Position numbers and translations under genes: made by a program. Positions 1 to 11,900 of a stretch of DNA of 64,000 bases are shown piece after piece. This DNA is from Siphonodentalium dalli (Eukaryota > Mollusca > Scaphopoda > Gadilida > Siphonodentaliidae). Location: positions 183,690,209 through 183,754,208 of the forward strand of contig CP136064.1 of NCBI GenBank assembly GCA_032622095.1, written 5' to 3'. The notes under the pieces are model-generated. The model had not been told where the DNA came from, did not search any database, and saw nothing but the letters and a program-made list of their open reading frames with translations. How positions within the stretch are numbered: position 1 is the stretch's first letter; each line of letters begins with the position of its first letter.

Positions 1-1433
1 AAGAGTTTCCATGTAACAGTGACCAATTAAATACCACCTTCCGGAGTACAAAATAGAGATGATAGTAAACTGTTCTTAGTAGCGTACATTTTTTATCATC
101 AAGTGAGTTGCGGAGGATTATTTTCGCGAGTTTAGCCGAGTGAAAATAATCCTTGCATGGCATGATCAAGAGGAGGAACATTGTATACTCCTCAGAACAA
201 TTAACTGTTGTGTTTATTTTCGCTAGACCAGTTTATTTCGACTCAAACCACAATGAAATCCATTAATTAACTAATTGTTTGCCCTACCACTTTTTTGAAG
301 GAATTCAACTTTACCAACCTTTTCCGTTAACATAGCGGGTGATACAAACAAATTATGGCATGATGCTGTTCTCAGAGCGTAATAACATCCTGACAGTGTA
401 ATGACAAGTTTGGGCTTCTGGGAGGTAGGATACGATTTATGTTTTGACATAAAAAGTTTATGAAAGTACAATAAAGGTATTTTTACATGATCCAACTCTT
501 ATTCCATTAAATAAACCCATTCTATAAATTGTGATATGCAACATCAGGCCTTAAATTTCATCATATTCTGCTAGAATCAAACATAGCGTTTCTACAGGAA
601 GTCAAGACTTTTTATGAGAATCGTAATGAGAATCATGATTCTGATTCTCGTCGGATTTTAAGGCCTGAACATTCGTTGCATAACAGGAAATAGTGCCAAG
701 TGACCTTTGACTTCCAGTTTGTCATCTGTTTACGTTCCGTCTCAAAATAACATGGCTTCATATATTTGCCAACAAACTCTAATGAATGAAGAGTTTGAAA
801 AGTTATTTCATTAAATATACACCATTAAACAAGTGAAAGAGTCTTTATTTATCTGGGAATATTTCTTTACGCTGGCAAACAATGCATAGTTACATGAAAT
901 GTCATCTCAGGCCTTATATCATTGACGTCTAAAGTTGAATACTTTAGTCAGAAGTAATTGGTTGTAATATGTTTAGCCATTAAGTTTATTTTTCGATAAC
1001 CCAAATTTATTGATCACTTTCTGCTACAGCCTGTCAACCAATTAACCCAGAAATTGACAGCAGCATTGAGTGATATGCCACAGGCCTAAAAATGTTAAAC
1101 ACTATCATTTCCTTCGGGTAGGACTACCTTGCCAATAAACCTACTGCTATCGATCAGTGAACAAGTACCTAGAGAAATCAACAAGACTCGTGCTTACATT
1201 TGCAAAGAAATGAAAGTAACAGGAACATGTCCAACACAATTGTGTGATCACTTGCCACTAAAGCCAATACAAAACAATGAGTTGATGACTTCACTTGATC
1301 GATCTATAATTATAGGCCTGGGTCACAACATGTTGGGGTTTCAACTTTATGTGTGGTTTAATACTCTTATATTTTTCACTCGTTTTACTTCTGCCTACTA
1401 TAGTTATGGTGGTTCTCCTATGAAATGACAAAT
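1..1433. other. Intron sequence, no gene seen
   Basis: No Gly-X-Y exon or other convincing coding sequence is visible. A perfect 11-bp stem (GGATTATTTTC / GAAAATAATCC) at about 114-152 encloses a 17-bp loop and could be a small hairpin element. Another hairpin sits near 625-652. This is presumably intron upstream of the first exon in the window. Confidence 0.5.
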
Positions 1434-1552
1434 TATAAGAAATAACTCATGTTTTGATTAAGGTTATGAGTTATAAACACGCTATAGAATTTGTCTTCAA
1501 ACTTTTCGGTGACAACTACATAACCTTATTCAAAACAATTGTTATTTCTTAA
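1434..1552. mobile_element. Small palindromic element (family T)
   Basis: The arms AAGAAATAACTCATG and CATAACC...GTTATTTCTT are inverted, with a GTCTTCAAACTTTT core. A relative lies at 53235-53362. Its right end shares TTAA with the next element. Confidence 0.6.
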
Positions 1553-1773
1553 CCCTTCCATGACTGGAGCTTCCTGAAATTTTGCGAAAACTCTGTGCCA
1601 ATGCATTCTCTTATATATGCGAGTCTCCCACAGGGACCCTCTCATATATAAGATAATACATTGGCCTAATAATATTTACCTTGACCTTGTAAGCCAGTGC
1701 ATTCTCTTATATATGTGAGACTCGCATATATAAGAGAATGCTCTGGCATAGGATCCTGTCATGAAAGGGTTAA
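1549..1773. mobile_element. TTAA-bounded MITE (family B)
   Basis: The element starts TTAACCCTTCCATGACTGG and ends CTGTCATGAAAGGGTTAA. Inside are inverted copies of ATTCTCTTATATATGCGAG. TTAA borders plus CCCTTT ends resemble piggyBac-type non-autonomous elements. Relatives are at 6.1, 7.4, 10.4, 37.4, 40.1 and 61.2-62.8 kb. Confidence 0.8.
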
Positions 1774-2972
1774 ATAAATACTTTTATTATGGAAATGCTA
1801 TGCTATTATAGGCTTATCAGCATTAATTTAGTATGCACTATGCAGCTAAAGTAGTAGCTTGGGTGTGCTGTGTAAGAACTCTTTAATAGATTGGCTCTAG
1901 ATGTAAGGACTTCATAATCAAATAGCTTATATGACTAACAATCTGTTAACAAAGATACCACAGTACATATTAAAGTACCCTATGTAAGTTTTCATGAATG
2001 CTTCTTTGAACACCAAACGCATATTATTATTTTTGAGACTCTAATTTTCCATGGTTTCCTGTAGATCCTCTTTTCAGCTGATAAGACTCTTGGCAGTGTC
2101 TAGAACATGATGGGGGTGGGAAAGATAAACCCATCAGCACACATTAATGGTAGATATCATACTAATGTACTCTGTTTACTTAGAGAAGGGCTGAACAGAT
2201 GCCAGCCTTTGTCCTGTGACTAAGTCTTCCACAAACTGTTAAAGATTCCTCTCCCAGCTACAGACTATGTTACTGGTATACCCTGTATACAGTCTATGTT
2301 AGTGTACAGACTATCATGGTTTATAACAGTGTTCTGCTGCCAAGAAGATTATGTGGCGGGATTGTTGTATCACTTCCAAGATATTTTATAGCATCTCAGA
2401 TAGAACGAGTCATTTTGATTTATCTTACTAAATCATTATCTATATTTATGATTCATTGGCAAAAAAGTATATATGAGAACCTGGACACCTTCCAAGATAA
2501 TGCCATTTTGTATGTCTTGCTGCATTCACATCTATCCTTTAATTGCCCACTTACTCTACTATGCATATTGTGTCAGGAAGAAGAATTCACCCAAATAAAT
2601 GGTTCTTTGCTAAAAACTTCTCATAAACCCAATCATTGTCATTTGTATGGACATGACAGGCATGGGTGCAGATGTATGTGGGGAATATATCCCTCTTGGC
2701 AGATACTCCTTTTTGTTGGCTAAGTGGCTTACTAGGAAAGAGAGAGTACCTGATGCCAAATACAAAAACTTATTTGTTTCCGATTTGTTGGTCAAATACA
2801 TGGAGCTAGGCATGTAGGGGATTTTTGTATTGTACATGTTCTTATTAATAACATGCTTTGCATAGATTATTGATCGGCAAATAGAAGGCTTCCTTGTTTC
2901 ATTCCACCACCAAATACATTGCAGAAAGAAAAGTATTTCATAATCCAATCACCTGTATGAATATGTTTTTAT
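1774..2972. other. Intron sequence, no gene seen
   Basis: Open frames of 135 and 112 codons overlap on opposite strands at 2316-2948. They show no family motif and no splice-anchored collagen pattern, and I take them as chance. Confidence 0.5.
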
Positions 2973-4205
2973 ACCCCCATGACCAGTTGGTTTATCTGGA
3001 AATGTAAATTTTGTGTATGCCTGCCTGAGCAATACAGCCATGGTTATAGGTCATAGGATCTTAATGAAATTTGGTATGGATTGTCATCATAATGGGTTTT
3101 CAATGAAATGTCAAACGGTGTTGTCAGAATTCTCAGTTCTAGAGTTATTCATCTTTGTTTATTATACCCCCTTTTAAAAAAAGGGGGTTATACTGTTTTG
3201 CTCCTGTCCGTCCATGCGTCTGTGGTTCCGTGCGTGTGTCTGTACGTCCGTCCGATGTCTGTTCATGTCATAACTTGAACAGTAGTGCTCGGATCTCAAT
3301 GAAATTATGTATGGATGTTCACTACTATGAGGACATTAAATAGAGGGTTCCATCGTTTTGTTCGAATTTTCCATTCTAGAGTTATTCATCTTTGTTTATC
3401 TGGAAATGTTGGAATTTGGGTCCTTCTGGTGTCTGTTCATGTCATAACTTGAACAGTAGTGCGCGGATCTCAATGAAATTTGGTACGGATGTTCACTACT
3501 ATGAGGGCATTCAATAGAGGGTTCCATCCTTTTCTTCGGATTTTCCATTCTAGAGTTATTCATCTTTGTTTATCTGGAAATGTTGGCTTTTTGGTCTGTC
3601 TGGTGTCTGTTCATGTCGTAACTTCAACAGTTGGGCTGGGATCTCAATGAAATTTGGTATGGATGTTCAGTACTATGAGGACATTAAAAAGAGGGTTCCA
3701 TCGTTTTGTTCAGATTTTCCATTCTAGAGTTATACATCTTTGTTTATCTGGAAATGTTGGCTTTTTGGTCCATCTGGTGTCTGTTCATGTCATATTAACT
3801 TCAACAGTTTTGCTGGGATCTCAATGAAATTTGGTATGGATGTTCACTACTATGAGGACATTCAATAGATGGTTCCATTGTTCTGTTCGGCTTTTCCATT
3901 CTAGAGTTATTCATCTTTGTTATTCTGGAAATGTTGGCTGATTGGTCCATCCGATGTCTGTTCATGTCATAACAGTAATGCTTGGATCTCTATGAAATTT
4001 TGTATGGATGTTCACCACTATGAGGACATTTAATGGCACATTCAACTGTTTTGTTTTGTTTTTTTGTTCTATAGTTATTCATCTTTGTTTATTTGAAAAT
4101 GCTGATTGTTGGGTCCATCTGTCTGAGTAAAGCAGTCATAAGTTATAGATATGCCTACACTAGGCGGTATGCCACAAGGGGGTTTGCACCAGATGACAGT
4201 CCATC
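2973..4205. repeat. Hairpin-GTCCGTCC element with 174-bp tandem units
   Basis: A hairpin of CCCCCTTTT...AAAAAAAGGGGG (3165-3193) is followed by GTCCGTCC-rich sequence. Then come five tandem units starting GTCTGTTCATGTCAT at 3257, 3431, 3604, 3779 and 3956 (spacing 173-177 bp). Units contain ATGAAATTTGGTATGGATG and TTCATCTTTGTTTATCTGG. The segment from 2973 looks like an older unit of the same type. No protein is encoded. Confidence 0.85.
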
Positions 4206-4610
4206 TCTTGTTTGGAAATAATTTGTTTACCCATCCACCTGAGTATTTCAGCTATGGGTTATTAGAATCTTGATGAAATTTGGCACGTATGTTCACTATC
4301 ACAAGGGCTTTAAATTAAGAGTCAACCAGTGTTGTTTGCATTTTAAATTATAGAGTTATTCTCCTTCTTCTATCTTAAAATATTGATATTTTTTATCCTT
4401 CCATACAAATATCTGTCATGGTTTATCAGATCTCAATGAAATTTGTTATGAAAGTTCACCATGATGAGGACTACCAAAGAAATTTTAAATGGTTTTGTGT
4501 TCACATTCTTCATTCTTAGGTTATTTATCTTTGTTAATATATAGAAATGATGATATTTTGTCTAACCATGGGCTTTCAGATATCAATGGAATATGGTAGG
4601 GGGCAGACAT
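4206..4610. repeat. Diverged tandem units of the same element
   Basis: Phrases such as ATGAAATTTGGCACGTATG, ATAGAGTTATTC and TCTCAATGAAATTTGTTATG recur with changes, so these are likely decayed units of the neighbouring array. Confidence 0.55.
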
Positions 4611-4619
4611 TTTAAGTTT

Positions 4620-5230
4620 TGAAAATTGCAATCCAGGAGATTTTTGCGGGAGGGACCACCTCCAATTTGCGACTGCATTTTCTGTTCACGACTGGTTTAT
4701 ACTATATATCACCTGCAATGGGCGAACACCTGTTAAACGTAACCACCTAATTTTCGGTTCAAAAGACAAATTCCACCTGTGTTGATCGAGAGACCATCAC
4801 CATTTATTGAAGAGAAAGAAGCAGACACTATGTATATTAAACTAAATAAAAATACTCATAATTCCACCAGATGCAGCCGGATATGCGCGAAACTGAAAGT
4901 ACAAAATGGAATAAACTACAAAATGGACTCTTCTTACTGTTTAACCCCCAACAGAAATGGACACATTCCACCATTTATTAACAAAATTTAAGAAGCAGCA
5001 ACTTTGTTTAAAATAAGTAAAAACAAACCCGAGTTACATAGGTTACAACCGGACATGTATGCATGAAACCGAAAGTACAAAATGACCCATCTTACAGTTT
5101 TACCCGCAAATGCATACCACTAATCAGTGAACTTAATCATAAAGTATCCCTTACTTAGAAATGTTCATCAATGGGGGCCTTACAGTACAGCTGCACAATT
5201 GTGATTATATCTATTGTATACTTAACAACA
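4620..5230. repeat. Repeat shared with 62.15-62.56 kb (family M)
   Basis: Contains two loose units with GGTTACAACCGGACATG / GCAGCCGGATATGCGCG and CGAAAGTACAAAATG, both also found inside the TTAA element near 62.2-62.5 kb. Identity and borders unknown. Confidence 0.6.
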
Positions 5231-5767
5231 CCCTTTATATGTGTGGCTTCACCATAGTTTGCAAATCAATTAATATCAGTCACAGTTCGCCACTGATCAG
5301 TCTTCAATAAGAGGGAACATCAAAAGTTGCCGAAGGTACATTCTGTGAATGTTAATGTGTGGGTATTTACGGTACTGGAAATGAGGAAATCCCTGCAAAA
5401 GCATGAATATTTGAAAAATAAAATAACATCGTTTCTTTGGGATTTTGAATGCCGGGTTTTGCTGAATCCAGAAGAAATTGGGGGTTATCTGTATTTGCGG
5501 AATTGCCATGGCTATAGGGTCTCACGGACAATCCGTGAAACTTAACAGCTCTGGTGGGAGGACAAGGACAGCTTTAAAAAAGGATCTGTTGATGTGATCG
5601 AAAATGGTCATGTTCTGTGACTTTTACTTTGGGTATTCCCATCCTAGTTTATTTTGGCCTAACCTTGAATACGGATCTCAGAAACCGACACGGAGGTGAC
5701 AGCCTATATACATATCACTATTTCTACTCCTATTTTCTTCTCATGCAATCAATGATGTCTTTTTCAG

Positions 5768-5902
5768 GGTAACCCTGGTCCAATTGGTCCAACCGGACCC
5801 CAAGGTAATCAAGGCTTTCCAGGTCCAGAGGGTTTGCCAGGTCCAAAAGGAAATAAAGGAGAACCAGGTCCTAATGGTCCTCGAGGTCCCAAAGGTGACA
5901 GA
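5768..5902 (+). CDS. COL4A2: Collagen IV exon 1 of window (135 bp, phase 0/0)
   Basis: Forty-five codons, from [10 protein letters not shown] to GPRGPKGDR, are a perfect Gly-X-Y run with no interruption. The exon follows a TTTTTCAG acceptor and ends before GTAAGTAC. It begins with a complete Gly codon. It lies shortly before the CNGT site, so in family terms it belongs to the N-terminal part of the helix, just after the 7S region. Confidence 0.96.
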
Positions 5903-8900
5903 GTAAGTACTTATGAGGGCTACATTAGAGTTATCCTGTGACCCTCAAAGGGTGCATTTGGTTATTTGGGAATTTTCCCTGGAAAACTGTGATGGAATAA
6001 ACTTTGATGACCATGTCACAAGTTGACAAAATAGTACACCTATTAAATGCAAGATAATTGCGCCAGTGATGGTTCTTATAAAAAAAACGATGATGAAACA
6101 GATGGTCTACGCGAGTCTCCCATAGGGAGTCTCACATATATAAGAGAATGCACTGGTAAATATTGTTAGGCCAATGTAATGTATTCTCTTATATATGTGA
6201 GAGTTCCCATGGGAGACTCGCATGTATAAGAGAATACATTGGCACAGGGTTTTCATAAAATTTCACGAAGCTCAGTCATGGAATGGTTATGTTGATATTA
6301 ATACAATGCTCATAATACCATGAACTTTCCAATGGTTACTTCTTATTGAGGAATGCTAAATAAATTTAAATATGGAACTAAATTTGAAGAAAAAAACATG
6401 TGCAGTATAGCTTGTATATAGCCCTGGGTAATAGGATATTGGAATGCAGGCCAACAATGTTGAAAGGGTTAATATGATAAACAAAAAATTCCCAGGCACT
6501 ACTGCATTAATTTGGGAAACTTATCACTAATGACTTGCTAGAACACAATTCTCATACTAATATGATCGGTTATCAGAATACATCTTTAAATTCATCCGCC
6601 ATCCTTTATGTTTATATATCTTCAATCAGGGGCTGCAGGAAGACGACCAATTATGGTCATGCTGCTCCTGTACAATACGTATCATATACTTGTCCATAAT
6701 TTTGTTGTTATACATGTACATGTATATCATTTGTTATTGTACAAACAAAATCAGTTTTAGTGTTTTACATGTCAATAATCTCATTCAATTTCATTTCCCT
6801 GAATTTATTAGCATCCTACTGAAATTTAAGATGCTTGAATTAGCACTGGTAGTTTCATACCCATGAGAGGATAGCAATTCTGGGAGATCTTGGCTGCAAT
6901 CTTGTCACTGAGATAAGCTGTTGAAAAGGTACAGTGGTACCTGCATCTGTTATCTTAGATAAATGTTAGCTTGGCTGGCTTATATTAACTGTCAGTCCAT
7001 TAAATCACTCTTATCTCAATCTGCTTAACCACAATTATTCTCAGACATACATTTTTTGGCAAAACCACCTGCTGTGTTGATTTTTTGCTTTTCCAGCAGC
7101 TTACATCAGAATCAGAAAAAAAATAAGTATGGATTTAGAATAAGTCTGTTTAATATAATGCAAACTCATCTAATGTAATTGTTAGGTGGGCGTTAACTGG
7201 GGATATTTATTAGTTTCCTTGCAGCAAATCCTAACCCTTTCAATACCGTTCGCAAGTCTGCAAATAGTGTGCCTGTCGTTGGCAGAATGAGGTCTCCATA
7301 GGGTGAATTAAGTGACGCTATCCCTCATGGTGGGCAAGCTTCACAAAATTCACCCTCTGAGGCTCTGAGTACCTCATTCTGCTTAGGCCTCAACCTAGGC
7401 CTATGGAGGCCTCAACCTAGGCCAATGGGAGACTCGCATATATATGAGAATGCACTGGCACAGGATCTTTTATATAATAATAAAATCGTAAAAATTTTAA
7501 GGGCTTCGACAGTCCATTTCATCTTCATTTTGGATAAGAACCATAACTTGTATGATATTCAATTTATACTAAGTGTTTATAATTTCATCAACTGGTGACA
7601 TGATAAATGCAGTTTCATACCATCACAATTAGTTTTTAGTCTGGCATTTTCCGGGAAATTCTCAAATACAACATTTGAGTCACATCATATATATTTGTGT
7701 CATTGTTGCAGAGTATACTTCTTCGACAAACAAAGCCAATTAATAGTAATAATAATAATGTGTTATTCAACCACTTACCGATGAAGAACACAAGGTCACG
7801 AAATGCACGTTTTTCTATGCAATATTTTGACGCTATGGGGCAGCGTCCTTTGAGATTTACACAAATATTTTGACGTTACAGATTCAAAAGGTTAATATGA
7901 TTTATATATACTTGTAGACATCTGCTTGTACTTGTAGGCACCAGGGGATGGTCAGGGGGGCTATAGCACCCACCCCCCCCTGTTGGGGAGGGTTAGCCCC
8001 ACCTGTCGGGGAGATCTACTATGGCCAGCCTGGTAGCTGTAGTCCCTGCATCAGTGAAATCCTGGCACCATCCCTGCTTTGTGTATATTGTATAACTAAT
8101 GATGACCGGCAGCTTTTTTAGAAATGAAATTTTTTATTCTGGGAATAATAATTGAATAAACTTTGCTTTAACTATCTAAATCGTTAACATAATTTGATTA
8201 TAGAAACCCCTATGTTAGTAGATTCCTTCCTTTTTCGGCAGCGTCCTTTGAGATTTACACAAATATTTTGACGTTACAGATTCAAAAGGTTAATATGATT
8301 TATATATACTTGTAGACATCTGCTTCTTGACTGAGATAATATGAATGAATAAAAGAGTTTTGTTGCCGGCTATATAGACATTTCACTATGTTGAAAATCC
8401 TAACCTGTTTAAACAATTCAAGATACAGTAATGCTCTAATTTATCGACTCCTTAACCACAACATAATTATGGGTAACTTTTCAGGATTTAGTCCGAAATA
8501 TGGCTTGTTGCCATTCATTGGAAAGCTTTCACTGAAAGCTTTCCGATGAATGGCAACAAGCCACATAATTATGCTGTGGTTAAGGAGTCGATTAATTAGA
8601 GCATTACTGTATCTTCAATGCAGGGACCAGCTTTTACGAGTGATTATTCCTCTCAATTTCCACATACCTCAATCTAATTTTGAAATGTGACAAGAATGTA
8701 ATTCGCATTGAAAATTTCAAAGTTTTCGGACAAAAATACCCTTACCAAATTCATTGAAATGAACTTGGTTTACCACTAACTAAATACTGCCTGAATGCCA
8801 TATCAATTATCATGGTGATTTGAGATAAATTGGAGATCTTTGTACCTTGGATCTTGAAACATGTTCTCATGTAAGTGGAGTTAATGCTTAAGTGCTAATG

Positions 8901-11900
8901 TAAATATAACTCACTTTTCTACATTGTGTTATTTCTTCAATCTCTCTATAGAAGATGCTCTTGTATTGATATAAAATTATCATTATGCTACAATAATGCC
9001 CTAAATAATCGACTCCTTAACCACAGCAGAATTATGGGTAATTTTTCAGGATTTAGTCGGCTTGTTGCCATTCATTGGAAAGCTCTCACTGAGAGCTTTC
9101 CGATGAATGGCAACAGGCCATTTTTCCGACTAAATCCTGAAAAGCTACCCATAATTATGCTGTGGTTAAGGAGTTGATTATTTAGGGCATTACTGTATAA
9201 AATACATAAATTTTCATGCAATAGGCTTGCTTATTATTCATAACTATCAGGGACATCAGCTGAATCAAGCACTTCATATATCAACAAGAGTTTCTGAATT
9301 TTAATTCCTGTTTTACATCTTATTTACCTTGTAACGAATAACTAGAGCCTGCAATTTTCTAAACTTTTTTACCTTGAAAAAGACCATTATTTTTGTAACT
9401 AGAAGTCACTTCATCATGATATTATCCCCTAGCCTAGTTCTTGTTTCTATATGTTATAAATTATCAAGTACATGTCAAGAAGAAATCTCAGATCTGGCAT
9501 ATCTTTCTAGCATTTGGCAAGCTCTGTTGAGATTCACAGGTGGAATAATTCATAAGTACACCTTTGTGCACCCAGTATATGTACTCGTTAAGCTCAGGTA
9601 TCACCAGGCACTTAATCCACCTGTATTCATACCCAGGCTGGTTTAGCATCCTATCAGCACTTTATCTTCTGGACTTCATGCTAGGAGTCTTTAAGAATAG
9701 CAATGATAGTTATGTGTGTTCTATGCCAACATAATCAATTAAGGGCCCCCAAGGATGCTGTACTCAGCTTGCTTGAGATAACAGTGTATATGCATGGTTT
9801 TTATGAGTGGAACTCTGGCCCTGATAAGATTTTTTAGAATAAATCTCATGCCAGATTTTATAAATGTGTTTTAAAGTGAACAATTACTGAAACTTTGCAA
9901 TTAAAGCCTGTGATGGTTTTAATTGCCAAACTTTAATTTTGTTTATGTAAATGACATTCAACAATATGTATGTTTTAACCATTGCATAGCTCTTTATAAC
10001 GGTGATGCAATATACATGTAAAGGAGAGAAATAATAAGTTACATAATTAAGATATGATCTAAAGGGGATGGGTACATGTAGATGTATGGTAGTCTTCTTT
10101 ATTTGAATATTAAGTTTTACCTTTTGGAGTGTGGTAATGATCGATATAGGGTTATTTGTAGGAACTCGACATGCATTAATTAATAGTAGTCTATTTTACA
10201 GTTGCACTCTAAAATACACCTAATAATAAATGCTTTTGAATTATATAAGCAGTATCTATATTAATATCAATGATATATGTTAGCACAGTGAGATATATAT
10301 ATATTAACTATTGAATATATTAGCAGGATGTCAAGTCATTTTGACTATCGGGTTTTACCGATTTGAGTGTGGTTACACATTTTAGCATTATTTTGTACGA
10401 ACTCGACAAGCATTAACCCTTTCATGGCAGGAGCTGTGCTGGTGTAGCATTAAAGATCCTGTGCCAGTGCACCTAGGGAGCCTTGCATATAAGAGAATAC
10501 ACTGGCTTACAAGGTCAAGTTGAATGTTAGGCCAATGTATTCTTTTATATATGCAAGGCTCCTTATGGGAGATTCACATATATAAGAGAATGCATTATCT
10601 CAGGGTTTTCACAAAATTTCAGGAAGCTCCAGTCATGGAAGGGTTAAAGGTACACAATCCAATTCGATGGTCCCCATATCATCAGATTCCAACAACAAAA
10701 TTTCTTGAAATTCCAATTCAGTTATCAGAATCGATTAGTTGCCAAAAAATAATGCTAACTGCTGTCAACTATAGTATATAATTGTCAATTTTTTTTATAT
10801 ATCAACATTTTGTTCAATCTGATTTAATATCGAGAGTATGTCTGTTGGCATTCGTCAAATATTTGCCAGGCCACTAAATATTCCAGGTGGTGAAAAATAA
10901 CAGATTTATAAAATTGATATCTGGATAATGCTGAGCTTTGATGTTCCTCGACTCGAATAAATTATTACCCCCCCCCCCCCCATATGGTATCAATGATATG
11001 AATGCATAATGTATAAATGAATGCATAAATTTTAGGATGTAGCTTCATTGCTTCAATTCTGGAAAATTAAGTTTCTGAAAAATTTGCTATAACCATCAAT
11101 GTTGAAATTCGTCATCTCTAATGCCACCTTAAAACTAAATGGACTATAGCTTTTTAATAGGTAGGGAAACAACCCTAAGGAGAACAACCCAAAGAAATAT
11201 GCAGACAGTCTACACTTACAACAGACATAATACTCAGGCTGACAACTCACATCTACACTCCATGATAGCACAGCATGGTGGCTTTTTACTGGCATCTATT
11301 TATACTGGCCTAGAATTCTTTGTGCATTCTTCATACACATGTAACTGGTGCCTGAGTCTGTGCCTGCTGACAGCTATCTTATGTCTCCCAGATGGTGGGT
11401 CTGATCCACATTTACTCCACATGAATCATGAATGAGATCAAACCAGTGTACTGCATAGCCTTCATGTAGAGGGTACCTTGCTGGGCATTGATGGGATGAT
11501 AGCTTCCATTTTAGGATTTTCTTGGAAGAAATTTATAATTATATAAAGCTTACTATCAAGTTGTTGTTTTATGTGTAACATTATACTTAACTCATATTGG
11601 AAATGCTCAGTTGAAAATATATGATGTAGCTTGGTACCTAATTTATTGAGGACTATAGATACTCAATTTTCGGGATATACTGGATAAATGTCACTGTATA
11701 GAAACATTGAAATAACCATAAATGATTTGTGCATTTCACTTAAATAATATAAATTTTGATAGTTGTTTGAGTTATTTCCAGGCGTGTATACTTGTAGGCT
11801 GGTCCTTGAATAAAATTGGGAACCAGACCATATGCATTTTAGCGTAGTCCTTTGTACTATTGGCATAGAATGCTTTGTGCATTCTTATTATACATTTACA

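Noticed and set aside
2316-2723. 135-codon frame as a possible gene
   Set aside because: No domain, no splice context and an overlapping antisense frame of similar length; in AT-rich DNA this is within chance.
3257-4130. CRISPR array
   Set aside because: The units are contiguous tandem repeats of about 174 bp without short repeats and unique spacers, in an animal genome.
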